The position numbers and the translations under genes are program-made. Of a stretch of DNA of 56,707 nucleotides, positions 42,991 through 53,894 are shown piece after piece (the first letter of the stretch is position 1; each line of letters begins with the position of its first letter). The DNA is from Bacteroidales bacterium (GTDB taxonomy: Bacteria; Bacteroidota; Bacteroidia; Bacteroidales; JAEINX01), in contig JAEINX010000008.1 of assembly GCA_016342645.1 (NCBI GenBank), positions 1 through 56,707 on the forward strand. The letters are read 5' to 3'. The notes beneath the pieces were generated by a model. That model saw nothing but the letters and a program-made list of their open reading frames with translations, was not told the DNA's origin and searched no databases.

Positions 42991-45045
42991 TTGGGAAGAA
43001 AAAAAATAATTAAAAAAAACAAAAGTGTACCGAAATTTTTCGGGTTTAGAATTTATCTGTTTTCAGTAATTCTTTATTTTTTTCTTGTTTTTCCAATCTT
43101 AGGATTCATTTTTTTAAAAAATAGTCCTCAGTTAATGGAAGACAGGAGATTATTTGATTTTTCTAACAGAAGCACTTCAGATTCAATTGTTGAACAAAAT
43201 AAACCTTCATTTCCAGATACACTCGGATTAGTAAAAATAGACGATACTCTAAATCAAGAAATTATTGTTTCAGAAACTGTAGATAATATTAATGATTCAA
43301 ACAACCCGTTCAATTTAACAATTACGGTTTTATATCGCTTATTAATTATTAGTTTTTTGTTAGGGCTATTTTTCAATATTCCGTTTAAAATATTTTTCAA
43401 AAAGAAGCGAAATTATCGTAGGAGCTCAAAAAATCTTTACAGGTTTTGTCGAAAATTTCTTTTAAAAACTCCCTTGATTAATGCTTCAATTATTGGAGTG
43501 TCTTTTGTTGCAACACTTATTTATATGTTTGTTTTGCTTGTAACTCCTGATGGTTTTTCAGACGATTTGACAAGAAGCTTATACACTCAATTCTTTTATA
43601 TTTCATTAGTAACAACCCTGCTTACAATCCTTTTCGTTTACTTCTGGCAAAAACACAGAGTTCATATCAAATATATTGAATTTGTGTATTCTGATGAAGA
43701 TCTAAAAAAAAGGATTTTTAGTATAAAACCCGGAATGATAAAAAATCGTTTGTGGGTTTCAAGTTTTATGACAACATTTTTGCCTTTAACAATAGTAATT
43801 TTATATGTTTTTTTAAGCCTAACTTTTATTAAGGACTTGGGCCCAATTGACAAAGGGCAATTGAAAATACTATATGGAAATTATGCAAAAATTTCAAATT
43901 TTGACATAGGTTTAGAAGGTTTATTCTTTGTTAATATAATTGATAGTTTTTTGATGTTCTTGGGAATTGGGACAGGAATTTTGGTTTCATTTATTTATAT
44001 TTTATTTTTTGTTAAGTGGACAACTGTCGATATTGTTAGTCCGGTGAAGGAACTTCTCTACAATATGCACTTAACCGGAGAAGGTAAAATGGATAATTAC
44101 AGCATTGTCAGAACAAATGATGAAATCGGAGAATTGACAGAAGAGTATAATAATATGTCGAAAAAACTTTGGGAATATTTTTCAAATATTTCTAAAATCA
44201 ATGAATCTTATTATCGTTTTGTGCCTAAACAATTCTTAGATTTTTTAGGAAAAGAAAGCTTAGTCGATATCCATCTCGGAGATCAGGTGCAAAAAGAAAT
44301 GACGGTTCTTTTCAATGATATTCGATCATTTACCGAATTGTCAGAACGAATGACGCCTAAGGAAAACTTTGATTACATTAATCATTATTTAGGATATATG
44401 GAGCCCGTTATCAGGGCTAACCATGGTTTTGTTGATAAGTATATTGGTGATTCAATTATGGCATTATTTAGCGAACGTGCCGAAGATGCCATTAATGCAG
44501 CTATCGAAATGAGGATAAACCTAATTGAATTTAATCAGGTTATGGGTCAATTCAGTTACGATCCAATCGATTTCGGAATAGGAATTCATACAGGGAACCT
44601 TATGCTTGGCATTGTTGGAGGTGAAGCACGTATGCAAAGTACTGTAATCTCAGATGCGGTGAATCTTGCATCACGCTTAGAAGGATTAACGAAAATTTAT
44701 CGCACTTCAATTATTATTTCTCAAGACACTTTGATTAAAATTGATAATCCCGACTTATATAATTATAGGTTTTTGGATATGGTTAAAGTTAAAGGGAAAA
44801 AAGAAACTATATACATATTTGAAATCCTTGATGGTGAACCTGATCACATTAAAAAACTTAAAATTGAAACCAAAACTGTTTTTGGCCAAGCACTCCAAAT
44901 ATTTAAAGATAATGACTATCAAAAAGCACTGAAATTATTTTCTGAAATTTTTGAGATTAATAAATTTGATACAGTCGCCGAATTATATATTCAAAGATGT
45001 AAAGCAAAGATTGCATCCTTACATCAAAAAGAAATAAAAAATTAA
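42991..45045 (+). CDS. Membrane-bound class III adenylate/guanylate cyclase
   Basis: A 684-residue protein predicted to make cyclic AMP or cyclic GMP. The start is taken at a TTG (MGRKK...) because the first helix (20-43) begins just after it; the next in-frame ATG is past that helix. About six helices precede a HAMP domain (343-395). The catalytic domain spans about 430-610, with metal ligands D443 (FNDIRSFT) and D487 (KYIGDSIMALF). The transition-state Asn and Arg lie in AVNLASRLE. The C-terminus (about 630-680) resembles a TPR-like helical pair. K-D specificity residues suggest adenylate, but this is not certain. Bacteroidota cAMP signalling is poorly known. Confidence 0.87.
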   Translation: MGRKKIIKKNKSVPKFFGFRIYLFSVILYFFLVFPILGFIFLKNSPQLMEDRRLFDFSNRSTSDSIVEQNKPSFPDTLGLVKIDDTLNQEIIVSETVDNINDSNNPFNLTITVLYRLLIISFLLGLFFNIPFKIFFKKKRNYRRSSKNLYRFCRKFLLKTPLINASIIGVSFVATLIYMFVLLVTPDGFSDDLTRSLYTQFFYISLVTTLLTILFVYFWQKHRVHIKYIEFVYSDEDLKKRIFSIKPGMIKNRLWVSSFMTTFLPLTIVILYVFLSLTFIKDLGPIDKGQLKILYGNYAKISNFDIGLEGLFFVNIIDSFLMFLGIGTGILVSFIYILFFVKWTTVDIVSPVKELLYNMHLTGEGKMDNYSIVRTNDEIGELTEEYNNMSKKLWEYFSNISKINESYYRFVPKQFLDFLGKESLVDIHLGDQVQKEMTVLFNDIRSFTELSERMTPKENFDYINHYLGYMEPVIRANHGFVDKYIGDSIMALFSERAEDAINAAIEMRINLIEFNQVMGQFSYDPIDFGIGIHTGNLMLGIVGGEARMQSTVISDAVNLASRLEGLTKIYRTSIIISQDTLIKIDNPDLYNYRFLDMVKVKGKKETIYIFEILDGEPDHIKKLKIETKTVFGQALQIFKDNDYQKALKLFSEIFEINKFDTVAELYIQRCKAKIASLHQKEIKN

Positions 45046-45079
45046 TGCTTAGTACGAAAATTTAGTTTTCATGAAAGTG

Positions 45080-45892
45080 CTAAATAATTGCCTTTCTTAC
45101 TTTTAAAAGTTTTATAAGCAAATCTTCAAGTTTGTCGAGTTTGAGCATATTTGCACCATCGGATTTTGCGAGGGCAGGGGAGGGGTGAGTTTCAATAAAA
45201 ATTCCATCAACTCCTGTTGCAATTCCGGCTTTAGCCATACACTCTATCATTTCGGGTTTTCCTCCTGTTACTCCTTCTGATTGATTTGGTTGTTGAAGCG
45301 AATGAGTTACATCAAGAACAACAGGGACTTTGTTTTTTTGCATTATGGGAATATTTCGAAAATCAACAATCAAATCCTGATATCCAAACATGCTTCCTCT
45401 TTCTGTAAGCATTATATTTTTATTGCCTGCTTGCCTGACTTTTTCGACTGCAAATTTCATGGATTCAGCCGATAAAAATTGGCCTTTCTTAATATTTACA
45501 GTCTTTCCTGTTTTTGCCGCAGCCACCAATAACTCAGTTTGTCGGCAAAGAAAAGCAGGAATTTGAAGAACATCCACATATCTTGCTGCAATAGTGGCTT
45601 CTTCAGTACTGTGGATGTCCGTAAGAACAGGAATTTTTAAACTCTTCCCTACTTCCTGAATAATTTTCAGGCCTTTTAGGTCACCAATGCCTGTAAAAGA
45701 ATCTGATTTTGATCTGTTTGCTTTTCGATAAGAAGCTTTAAAAATAAAAGGGACTTTATGAGAATTACAAATATGATTAATTTTTTCGGCGATTTCAAAA
45801 GGCATTTTATCGTTTTCTATTACGCAAGGCCCTGCAATCAGAAAAAAACTGTTTTTATCAGTGTATTTTATATTATTAATGTTGCAAATCAT
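45080..45892 (-). CDS. kdsA: 3-deoxy-8-phosphooctulonate (KDO-8-P) synthase
   Basis: A 270-residue aldolase-type enzyme that condenses PEP with arabinose 5-phosphate in the synthesis of the KDO sugar of lipopolysaccharide. Diagnostic blocks are FLIAGPCVIE near the N-terminus, FKASYRKANRS, TDIHSTEEA, PAFLCRQTELL, KKGQFLS and the late FIETHPSPALAKSDGANML. Length is normal. A possible -7 box TACTTTTG (minus strand) lies at 45916-45923. The gene converges with the cyclase gene, 34 bp apart. Confidence 0.96.
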   Translation of the reverse strand: MICNINNIKYTDKNSFFLIAGPCVIENDKMPFEIAEKINHICNSHKVPFIFKASYRKANRSKSDSFTGIGDLKGLKIIQEVGKSLKIPVLTDIHSTEEATIAARYVDVLQIPAFLCRQTELLVAAAKTGKTVNIKKGQFLSAESMKFAVEKVRQAGNKNIMLTERGSMFGYQDLIVDFRNIPIMQKNKVPVVLDVTHSLQQPNQSEGVTGGKPEMIECMAKAGIATGVDGIFIETHPSPALAKSDGANMLKLDKLEDLLIKLLKVRKAII

Positions 45893-46170
45893 TTAAATAA
45901 AATTAATTTTGTTTTCAAAAGTAATAATATTAATAATCTGCTAAAAATTAATTTCAATTTTCTAATGAAAAGATTTAAAATTTCAAAAATTTTAATTAAA
46001 ACCTTAGCTTATTTTTTGAATGCAACTATATGAAATAAATATTTGTCTATAATTTAAATCTAAACGGATGATTTTTTTGGATTATTGAAAAAGATGAGAA
46101 ATCGAAAAAATCATGTATTTAATATGAACATTATAAAAAACATATAATATTAATTAATCTAATAAAAGTT

Positions 46171-49100
46171 ATGAAAAAAGTTCTTTTAATTTTTCTTGCT
46201 GTGTTATTTTTTAACACTTTATTTTCACAATTGCCTGCTACTTTTGATTTGCGGGATTACAATGGTGAAAACTATGTTACCTCAGTAAAAAGCCAGCAGG
46301 GTGGCACATGTTGGACACATGGTGCAATGGCTGCTATGGAAGGTAATCTATTGATGACAGGTGCCTGGGCTGCTGCCGGTGAAACCGGTGAACCTGCTCT
46401 TGCCGAGTATCATCTCGACTGGTGGAATGGTTTTAATCAACACAATAATGACGATATTGATCCTCCTTCGGGGAGTGGACTTGAGGTTCATCAAGGTGGC
46501 GATTACCGCGTAACATCTGCATATCTTGCACGTTGTGAAGGTGCTGTTCGTGATATTGACGGACAATCGTATAGTACACCACCAGAAAGGCATAATGATA
46601 GTTATCATTATTATTATCCGGCAAATATTGAGTGGTATATAGCCGGTCCCAACCTTGAAAATATTGATCTGATTAAAACAAAGATTATGGAAGAAGGTGT
46701 TTTGGGAACTTGTATGTGTTATGATGGCCAGTTTATTTCAAATTATATTCATTATCAACCTCCATCAAGTAATCTTGATCCAAATCATGCAATTGCAATT
46801 ATTGGTTGGGATGATAACTTAGTAACTCAAGCTCCTTTACCCGGTGCATGGCTAACCAAAAACAGTTGGGGAAGTGGCTGGGGAAATAATGGTTACTTCT
46901 GGATTTCATATTATGATAAACACTCATGTCAAAATCCTGAAATGGGAGCAATTTCATTTCAAGATGTTCAACCACTGGGCTACGATCGCTGTTACTACCA
47001 TGATTATCATGGTTGGAGAGATACAAAAACCGATATCACAAAAGCTTTTAATGCTTTTGAATCCGCCGGAAATGAAACTTTAAAAGCAGTAAATTTTTTC
47101 ACAGCTACCGATGATGTAGATTTCACAATAAAAATTTATGACACCTATAATAGAGGGAGGGGAGATCTTGAAGATGAGCTTGCAACAGTTACAGGATTTA
47201 TCGAACATACAGGATTTCATACCATTGATATTGGAGAATCAGTCGAATTGGAAACCGGAGATGATTTTTATATTTATCTTGAATTATCAGATGGTGGGCA
47301 TCCTTATGATCGTACCTCTGATGTTCCTGTGCTTCTTGGTGCTTCTTATCGTACTATTGTTGAGTCTTCTGCAAATCCAGGCGAAAGCTATTATCATGAT
47401 GGAAGCGATTGGGTTGATTTCTATGACTATGACGATCCCTCAGGTTTTCTGAATACAGGAAATTTTTGTATAAAAGGATTATCAGAAAAATCACATTCAA
47501 TTAAATTGATTAATAATCAAATTCTTGATCCTTCAGGAAATAATAATGGACGAATTGACCCAGGTGAAACTGTTGATATTGCCATAACTCTTAAAAATGA
47601 TGGTTCTATGGACGCATTGAATGTTGTTGGTGAAATACTATCTGCTGATCCTTACACAACAATTAATTCATCAACCTACGTTTTTGGTGATATGGTTCCG
47701 GGAATTTCTGTTGAGGGTATATTTTCCATCTCTGTTGGCAGTAATGCACCGATTGGACATAATATTGCAATCGACCTTAATGTATTAGCCAATGGTGGTG
47801 ATCAGGAATACAATTTTGATTTGAATTATATGGTTGGATTAATAGTTGAAGATTTTGAAACCGGTGATTTTTCATCTTTTGATTGGGAATTTGGAGGTGA
47901 TGCCGATTGGACAATTACAAGCACAGATCCTTATGAAGGTTCATATTGTGCAAAATCAGGAACTATCAGTCATAATAAAACATCAGAATTATTGTTAACA
48001 CTTGATGTTTCAGGGGACAACACTATTTCCTTCTTTAAGAAAGTTTCTTCCGAAGCGGATTATGATTATCTCAGGTTTTACATTGACGGTTCATTAAAAT
48101 CGGAATGGGCAGGCGAAGTTGCCTGGAGCGAATCCAGTTTCCCTGTTCCTGCAGGCCAGCACATTTTTAAATGGGAATATTTTAAAGATAATTATGTTTC
48201 ATCAGGCCAGGATTGTGCATGGATTGACTTTGTAATATTACCGGCAGGAGCTACTTCAAATACTCAAACAATTTCCTTAGAATTCGGATTCCAATTTGGC
48301 TCAACATATATACAACCCACAGATCCTGATATGCTTTCAATTTGTTCAGGCGTTTTAGATAATATCGATTTTATTAGAAACAGTGAAGGTTCTATGTTAA
48401 GAAAAATTGGCCCTAATTGGGTTAATAATATTGGTGATTGGATTGCAACCGAAGGTTACCTTTTTAAAGTTTTGGATGCAGCTACACTTGAAATTTCAGG
48501 TTCAAAAATTTCTGCTCAAACTCCATTAGAACTCTCAACAGGTTTTTCATTTATTAGCTATTTACCTGAAACACCTATGGATGCTCTTGTTGCTTTAGAA
48601 TCAATATTAACAGATAATTTGGAATTTGTAAGAAATTCACAAGGTTCAATATTAAGAAAAATTGGTCCGAATTGGGTTAATAATATTGGGAATACTATTC
48701 CGGGAGAAGGATATTTGGTGAAATTGTTAGGCAATGAAACTTTAATTTATCCCGTTGGTGGAAAATCATCTAAGCTCTCAACTGTAAAGCCTGAGCATTT
48801 TATTTTTGAAGGTGGAAATGCTGCTGATCCTGTTTATACAATTTATGCTAAGGGACTGGAAATAGGTGATGAACTTGCTGCTTTCGACGGTGAAAAAATG
48901 CTCGGTTCAACAATAATTATTTCAGATAATGCATTTGAAAATGAAATGGCTATTTTCCAAACCTTGATTGATGATAAAGGATATTCAGCCGGAAACAAAA
49001 TATCGATGAGAGCATGGAATTCTGTAACAAACTCAGAAATTCCTGTTTCGTTTAAATTTGAAAATCCTTATGGCACAGCTTATACTGATAATACTTATCC

Positions 49101-49392
49101 TGAAAACGATGGGGAATTCAGTATAGCAAATGTTTTTAAATCATCAGATAGTGATGTTGAAAATGTGGAGTTTTCCGTATTTCCGAATCCCGCAAACGAA
49201 CAAATTAACCTTGTTTCAAATGGAAACATTAAGCATGTTATTATTTTTAATTTGTTAGGAGAAAAGATTTTTGATCAAAAATTGAATTCCGGTTCTGTAG
49301 CAATAGATACAAAAAATTATAAATCCGGAATTTATATTATAAAGATTAATGGTGTTAATAACTGGATCACAAAAAAGATAACTATTGAATAA
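46171..49392 (+). CDS. T9SS-secreted papain-like (C1 family) cysteine protease
   Basis: A 1073-residue exported protease. Residues 1-20 are a signal peptide. The peptidase domain follows without a long propeptide: nucleophile C47 in GGTCWTH, oxyanion Q42, H206 in [11 protein letters not shown] and N231 in NSWGSGWG. Residues 280-436 resemble the lectin-like domain found beside such peptidases. Residues 443-550 look like a CARDB-type fold ([12 protein letters not shown]). Residues 556-690 look like a jelly-roll. Two RKIGP module units occupy 698-780 and 781-862, and the FEGGN module 875-988. The T9SS sorting domain is 1000-1073 (FPNPANE start). The modules link it to the proteins at 389-3181 and 34409-37270. 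Confidence 0.9.
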   Translation: MKKVLLIFLAVLFFNTLFSQLPATFDLRDYNGENYVTSVKSQQGGTCWTHGAMAAMEGNLLMTGAWAAAGETGEPALAEYHLDWWNGFNQHNNDDIDPPSGSGLEVHQGGDYRVTSAYLARCEGAVRDIDGQSYSTPPERHNDSYHYYYPANIEWYIAGPNLENIDLIKTKIMEEGVLGTCMCYDGQFISNYIHYQPPSSNLDPNHAIAIIGWDDNLVTQAPLPGAWLTKNSWGSGWGNNGYFWISYYDKHSCQNPEMGAISFQDVQPLGYDRCYYHDYHGWRDTKTDITKAFNAFESAGNETLKAVNFFTATDDVDFTIKIYDTYNRGRGDLEDELATVTGFIEHTGFHTIDIGESVELETGDDFYIYLELSDGGHPYDRTSDVPVLLGASYRTIVESSANPGESYYHDGSDWVDFYDYDDPSGFLNTGNFCIKGLSEKSHSIKLINNQILDPSGNNNGRIDPGETVDIAITLKNDGSMDALNVVGEILSADPYTTINSSTYVFGDMVPGISVEGIFSISVGSNAPIGHNIAIDLNVLANGGDQEYNFDLNYMVGLIVEDFETGDFSSFDWEFGGDADWTITSTDPYEGSYCAKSGTISHNKTSELLLTLDVSGDNTISFFKKVSSEADYDYLRFYIDGSLKSEWAGEVAWSESSFPVPAGQHIFKWEYFKDNYVSSGQDCAWIDFVILPAGATSNTQTISLEFGFQFGSTYIQPTDPDMLSICSGVLDNIDFIRNSEGSMLRKIGPNWVNNIGDWIATEGYLFKVLDAATLEISGSKISAQTPLELSTGFSFISYLPETPMDALVALESILTDNLEFVRNSQGSILRKIGPNWVNNIGNTIPGEGYLVKLLGNETLIYPVGGKSSKLSTVKPEHFIFEGGNAADPVYTIYAKGLEIGDELAAFDGEKMLGSTIIISDNAFENEMAIFQTLIDDKGYSAGNKISMRAWNSVTNSEIPVSFKFENPYGTAYTDNTYPENDGEFSIANVFKSSDSDVENVEFSVFPNPANEQINLVSNGNIKHVIIFNLLGEKIFDQKLNSGSVAIDTKNYKSGIYIIKINGVNNWITKKITIE

Positions 49393-49444
49393 TAGTTATA
49401 TAATTGTTTCATAAAAACAAAGTGTAATTTTTTCTTAAGCATTA

Positions 49445-49482
49445 CAAAAAAGGGGGCTGATTTCAGTCCTCTTTTTTTTGCT
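49445..49482 (+). terminator. Terminator after the C1 protease gene
   Basis: AGGGGGCTGA and TCAGTCCTCT pair with two G-T wobbles around a 2-base loop, extended by A-T pairs and followed by a run of eight T. It lies about 55 bp after the stop codon. Confidence 0.8.
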
Positions 49483-49571
49483 AATCGAATTATTAGAATA
49501 ATTGAATATTATCGAATATCAATAATGGATCGACAAATAATCAAAGTCCAAACTTTATTTAAGGGAAATAA

Positions 49572-50342
49572 TCAGTACAAATTAAGGAAAATATTTTCTG
49601 GATAGTCAATATTGTAAAGAAACAATCCATGTCCGGGGACTGAATATCCTGCTGCCGAGCGATTTTTGCTTTTTATAATTTTATTAAAATCTTCTACTGA
49701 AATTTTTTTGCGGCCAATATCTAAAAGTGTTCCAACTATTGCTCTTACCATGTTTCTTAAAAACCTATCAGCTTTAATAGTAAAAACCATGATGTCATTT
49801 TCCTCAGTCCATTCTGCCGACATTATTTTGCAATTATTTGTTTTTACTTGCGTGTCAGCTTTTGAAAATGAAGTAAAGTCCGAGTAATCAAATAAAAGTT
49901 TTGCTCCATCATTCATTAAATTTATATCTATATCTCCAAATAGAAAAAATAAAAATTCTTTACCAAAAGGATCTTTTTTTCTTGTAATAAAGTATTTATA
50001 TGTTCTTGAAATAGCATCGAAACGGGCATGAGCTGTTGGTTTAACGGGAATTAAATCTTCGATTGCAATATCGTCTGGATAATATTTATTTAATCTGAAG
50101 ACAAGGTTTTTTCTGTCAACAACTGAGAAAGTATTTGAAGTATCGAAATGAGCAAAAAATTCTCTGGCATGGACACCTGTATCTGTCCTGCCGGCTCCGC
50201 AAACATTAATTTTTTCTCTAAGAATTCGAGATAGTCCTTCGTTAATTAATTCTTGCACAGAAATTGAGTTGTTTTGCATCTGCCAACCATGATAATTAGT
50301 TCCTTTAAAAGAAAATTTTAAAAAGTATCTGAATTGTTTCAT
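49572..50342 (-). CDS. truA: tRNA pseudouridine(38-40) synthase
   Basis: A 256-residue enzyme that isomerises uridines 38-40 in the anticodon arm of tRNAs. The catalytic aspartate is D54 in GAGRTDTGVHA. The start (FKGTNYHGWQMQ) and the late FLRNMVRAIVGTLL block are those of TruA. The C-terminus is somewhat diverged but of normal length. The rplS gene lies 208 bp upstream, with its terminator in between. Confidence 0.95.
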   Translation of the reverse strand: MKQFRYFLKFSFKGTNYHGWQMQNNSISVQELINEGLSRILREKINVCGAGRTDTGVHAREFFAHFDTSNTFSVVDRKNLVFRLNKYYPDDIAIEDLIPVKPTAHARFDAISRTYKYFITRKKDPFGKEFLFFLFGDIDINLMNDGAKLLFDYSDFTSFSKADTQVKTNNCKIMSAEWTEENDIMVFTIKADRFLRNMVRAIVGTLLDIGRKKISVEDFNKIIKSKNRSAAGYSVPGHGLFLYNIDYPENIFLNLY

Positions 50343-50519
50343 GTTTATTCTGTTAATCAGTTTTCAAACAATTACTATATGGTGAAAGGTTAGCATATAA
50401 AAATGGTATAGGGAAATAAGGGTATAATGATAATTGGAGGGTATTTCCATTAATTTCTTTTTTTTCCAATTCATAAGATGAATTTTTCTGTTTTTCATAA
50501 GTACAAATCATTTGGACAT

Positions 50520-50545
50520 AAAAAAAGCCCCAAAATTTGGGGCTG
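50520..50545 (-). terminator. Terminator after rplS
   Basis: AGCCCCAAA, one A, and TTTGGGGCT form a perfect 9-bp stem. It is flanked by A6 on the left and T5 on the right of the plus strand, so on the minus strand it is a canonical terminator 6 bp after the rplS stop. Confidence 0.9.
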
Positions 50546-50550
50546 AATTT

Positions 50551-50913
50551 TTATTTTGAAACAATTCTTTTTTCTTTAATTCTTGCTTTTTTACCTCTGA
50601 GTTGACGTAGATAGAAAATACGTGCCCTTCTGACAACACCTCTTTTGTTTACCGTAATTTTATCAATAAAAGGCGAGGAAATAGGAAATATTCTTTCAAC
50701 ACCTGTATTTCCCGATATTTTTCTAACGGTGAAAGTTTCGGTAGGACCGCCACCAACCCTTTGTAAAACCACGCCCTGAAAGTTTTGTAAACGTTCTTTA
50801 CCACCTTCTTTTATTTTATAAGTCACAGTGATGGTATCACCGGCTTTAAACTCAGGATGAGCTTGTACTTCAACCTGATCTTCAATATATTGTAAGAGTT
50901 CTTGCTTGCCCAT
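50551..50913 (-). CDS. rplS: Large-subunit ribosomal protein L19
   Basis: A 120-residue ribosomal protein at the 30S-50S interface. The [22 protein letters not shown] start, FQGVVLQR and the [18 protein letters not shown] block are the L19 signature. It is flanked by a promoter (50949-50981) and a strong terminator, so it is monocistronic here and not joined to trmD or rpsP. Confidence 0.97.
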   Translation of the reverse strand: MGKQELLQYIEDQVEVQAHPEFKAGDTITVTYKIKEGGKERLQNFQGVVLQRVGGGPTETFTVRKISGNTGVERIFPISSPFIDKITVNKRGVVRRARIFYLRQLRGKKARIKEKRIVSK

Positions 50914-50948
50914 TTTTAATTAATTTTTAAGTTTTCTAAAAAAGAGTG

Positions 50949-50981
50949 CAAATATACAGGTTTAATTTTAATAAAAAACAA
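50949..50981 (-). promoter_or_regulatory. Promoter for rplS
   Basis: On the minus strand TTG (50981-50979), a 22-bp spacer and TATATTTG (50956-50949) followed by C fit the consensus, with a slightly long spacer. The leader would be about 30 nt. Confidence 0.5.
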
Positions 50982-50998
50982 CAAGGAAGAAATATTTT

Positions 50999-51700
50999 TT
51001 AATTATTTATTATGTAAGCTAAACAAATGGATAATACACCATTTTTTACAATATAAATATCGTCATTATCATTATCAAATATTGATGATAGTCCGGAATC
51101 ATATTTTATTTCTGCCCTAATTCGATCATTGAATTCAACACCTCCACCGAAAACTAAACCCAGATTAATGTACTTACAATTTTCCAAATCGTCAGTGTCT
51201 GATTCGGAATTACCCATAGCTTTAACAGTAACCTTCACTTTTGAATTAATTAAATATCCCAATGAAGGCCCTCCAACAATAAAAGGCTTGATTTTTCCTG
51301 GAATGAGAGTTAATTTGAATAACAAAGGCAAATCAACATAATCGGTTATCATTGTAAATTTTTCTTCAATAAAAACGTCGTCAAAAAATCCTTCCCCATT
51401 AAATACAGTTCCTTTTTGAGAGTAGAAAATACCGGGCTGAAAACTAACATTACCCGAAATAGGAAATCCCATATTAAAACCTATTGTAAAACCAATTTTT
51501 GATTCGTTTTTGAATTTGAAATTAGAAAAGCCTTCCTCAAGGTTTATCATGTCTCCCGAATCTTTTGCAAATCTGTTGGCTTCATTTGTCCATTTTGAAA
51601 TGTTTAAACCGTAATACAATGTGGTTGTTTTTGTCTGGCTTGATGAAAACAGAGACAAAGATGAGATAAATAGTAAAGTAAAAATAATTCTCATAATCAA
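50999..51700 (-). CDS. Outer-membrane beta-barrel protein (porin/PorT-like)
   Basis: A 233-residue protein with a signal peptide of about 22 residues (LFSSSQ end). The mature part alternates amphipathic strands (KIGFTIGFNMGFPISGNVSF, LPLLFKLTLIPGKIKPFIVG) as in the eight-stranded Bacteroidota outer-membrane barrels. Function is unknown. It is the last gene of a probable three-gene unit with 51786-53888 and 53895-54710 (gaps 85 and 6 bp). Confidence 0.85.
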   Translation of the reverse strand: MIMRIIFTLLFISSLSLFSSSQTKTTTLYYGLNISKWTNEANRFAKDSGDMINLEEGFSNFKFKNESKIGFTIGFNMGFPISGNVSFQPGIFYSQKGTVFNGEGFFDDVFIEEKFTMITDYVDLPLLFKLTLIPGKIKPFIVGGPSLGYLINSKVKVTVKAMGNSESDTDDLENCKYINLGLVFGGGVEFNDRIRAEIKYDSGLSSIFDNDNDDIYIVKNGVLSICLAYIINN

Positions 51701-51785
51701 ATTTCTATATGTTATTAAATATGTTTTTGAGCTGCGGTTTTAAATTATTTTTTAAAAAATGATTTTATAAATATATAAAAATAAT

Positions 51786-53888
51786 TCAAAACACCCACCT
51801 TACTTGAAAAACCACATCCGTTTTTGTATTTCCTTTGATTTCATCTAATCCTGAACCGATTGTATTTTTATTGCTGTAAAAGGTTTGAGCAATACGGAAC
51901 CAGATGTCAATATTATTAAGGATTCGATATTTTAAAAGGAAATAATATCTGCTTCCTTTTGAATATAGTGCGGGTACTGAAAATGCATATAAAACATCAT
52001 TTTCATAAGCGTAAATTCTTGAATCATAATTATCCGTATCGAAAAGTGCAAACCTTAGCCTAAAGGAAAATGCTTTGCTCTGAGGTGTGTAACAAACATC
52101 TTGATATATCAAATAGCCGTGAAAAATTTCATTTTGAGTATTGTTTTGAAAACTAACATATTCCAACCTATTTTTCAAAACCATTGAAGGTGAAATCCTA
52201 TAATCAATTTGGTATCTGATAGATCGTTTTGTTTCGTTTATCAGAAAATCAAGTTTTTTACCGGCAATTGAAGAGTTAGCTGGCTTGTTTTTTTCACGGA
52301 ATCGAAAATACATTTGTGTTAATGCCGACATTTGATAATTTATCTGCACAAGATATTCGTTTCCTTTTGAAGGAGCATCTATCAAATATTTTAAATATGG
52401 AAAGGAAAACTGATCGGTATAGGCATACGCCGATATTTTTGGAGTAATCTGGGCTGTAATTCCAAAATATAAGCCTTTTTCATTGTTGTTTTTATTGTTT
52501 TCGCCAAATGCATTACAAAACAAATTCTGAAAATCTTTTTGATAATTTCGATATAAAATTGAAAATGAAACACGGGGATCAAGCATAAAAAGCCCTCCGA
52601 TAAGATAGGCTTTTCCACCATTCTTGCTCGCCGAAAATTCTCCAAAGAGATTAATATTACGAAAGATAACATTGTAATCAAAACCGAAATTCAGATTTTG
52701 CTTTCCTGAAAATTCAAATTGATTATATGTTTTATTTGGATTTAGCAGTTCGGAGCCGAGATTAGTTTCAAAAGCTGTTGCTCCAATATTGAAAAAATTC
52801 TTTCTATATGAAATTCTTCCTCCAAAAATATTTTCAGAAATTACGTTTTTGTCAAGTAATTCGTTTAATGTGCGATGATAACCGCTTTCCTGAAATGAAC
52901 TGAAATATGTTTCATCTTTCGGAAGTGTGTCTGCAATTAAAATATTTCCGTCAATATTTTTGTTTGAATAGAATGCTGTTATATCAAAATTTGCGATATT
53001 AATTTTTGTAGCTACTCCTCGCATAAATCTGTTTTCATTCGTCGAAGTATTAGGCCTAATTTCTTTGTTTCGTTTTTTAATATCAATTACATCGGCAGAT
53101 TTTCCAAAGGCAAGCCCCGACCACATTGTTAATCCCTGCCCAAATTCAAGATGATAATCTCCGACAATAAGTGTTTTAATCTTCGCAAGGTCTTGTAAAT
53201 AAATGTAAGCTGAAAGGAATTCAAAAGGATTTTTTAAAGTGTCGTTGAAAAATACTTCTCCCGGGTCTTTTTCTGTCGTAAGCCCGAAGCGGACTTTATT
53301 TCGATAATTAAATCCATAACGACAATAAAGATGTTGAGGCCCACCGTAATAATGTTTATTTGGGTCTTTTCGTAAAATCGAATCATTTTTATTTTTATAT
53401 GCTTGTCGTTTTTCAAGAGTTTGTTTATAACGAAGTATAATTTGATTTTTACCATATTTAAAAACATCCTTTAAATTGATTTTTGCTGTAGTTTTAATTT
53501 CCGATATCCTCACGAAAGGTAATATTCTTTCAATTGTTTTATTGTCAAATCCTTCAACTGCTTTTAGTTCATAGATTGAAAGCAATTTCCCGTTTTTATT
53601 TTTATATTCTGTTAAATTATTGATCTGAATATCGTTGATAAGCAATAAATTGGAGAGTTCATACACGTCTTCGGAATTCAAATTAATGGGATTTTCAATA
53701 TAATATTTGTAGTTTTCAAACAGATCGTTATAATCCAATTCACTTTCTGTATTTTCGGCAATGTTTTCAATTTTATTGAAAATTTTTTCTTGTTCATTTG
53801 AAAACAACGAATCTGGAATTTGTGAGTACCCTGAAAAGGATACCATTAGGCAAAATAATATGATCATATATTTTTTTCGCATGATCAC
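51786..53888 (-). CDS. Helix-hairpin-helix plus outer-membrane barrel protein
   Basis: A 700-residue exported protein. The signal peptide covers about residues 1-22. Residues 68-132 contain ComEA-like helix-hairpin-helix repeats (PINLNSEDVYELSNLLLIND, then LKAVEGFDNKTIERILPFV). The rest (about 150-700) is a series of amphipathic strands typical of a large beta-barrel, ending in VFQVRWVF. An HhH domain usually binds DNA non-specifically, so a surface or periplasmic DNA-handling role is possible but unproven. It starts 6 bp after the PorV-like gene and is clearly coupled to it. Confidence 0.85.
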   Translation of the reverse strand: MIMRKKYMIILFCLMVSFSGYSQIPDSLFSNEQEKIFNKIENIAENTESELDYNDLFENYKYYIENPINLNSEDVYELSNLLLINDIQINNLTEYKNKNGKLLSIYELKAVEGFDNKTIERILPFVRISEIKTTAKINLKDVFKYGKNQIILRYKQTLEKRQAYKNKNDSILRKDPNKHYYGGPQHLYCRYGFNYRNKVRFGLTTEKDPGEVFFNDTLKNPFEFLSAYIYLQDLAKIKTLIVGDYHLEFGQGLTMWSGLAFGKSADVIDIKKRNKEIRPNTSTNENRFMRGVATKINIANFDITAFYSNKNIDGNILIADTLPKDETYFSSFQESGYHRTLNELLDKNVISENIFGGRISYRKNFFNIGATAFETNLGSELLNPNKTYNQFEFSGKQNLNFGFDYNVIFRNINLFGEFSASKNGGKAYLIGGLFMLDPRVSFSILYRNYQKDFQNLFCNAFGENNKNNNEKGLYFGITAQITPKISAYAYTDQFSFPYLKYLIDAPSKGNEYLVQINYQMSALTQMYFRFREKNKPANSSIAGKKLDFLINETKRSIRYQIDYRISPSMVLKNRLEYVSFQNNTQNEIFHGYLIYQDVCYTPQSKAFSFRLRFALFDTDNYDSRIYAYENDVLYAFSVPALYSKGSRYYFLLKYRILNNIDIWFRIAQTFYSNKNTIGSGLDEIKGNTKTDVVFQVRWVF

Positions 53889-53894
53889 CTTTTG

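Noticed and set aside
46348..47026. Minus-strand frames opposite the C1 protease
   Set aside because: They are His/Ile/Thr-rich shadows of the protease coding strand, whose catalytic residues are intact.
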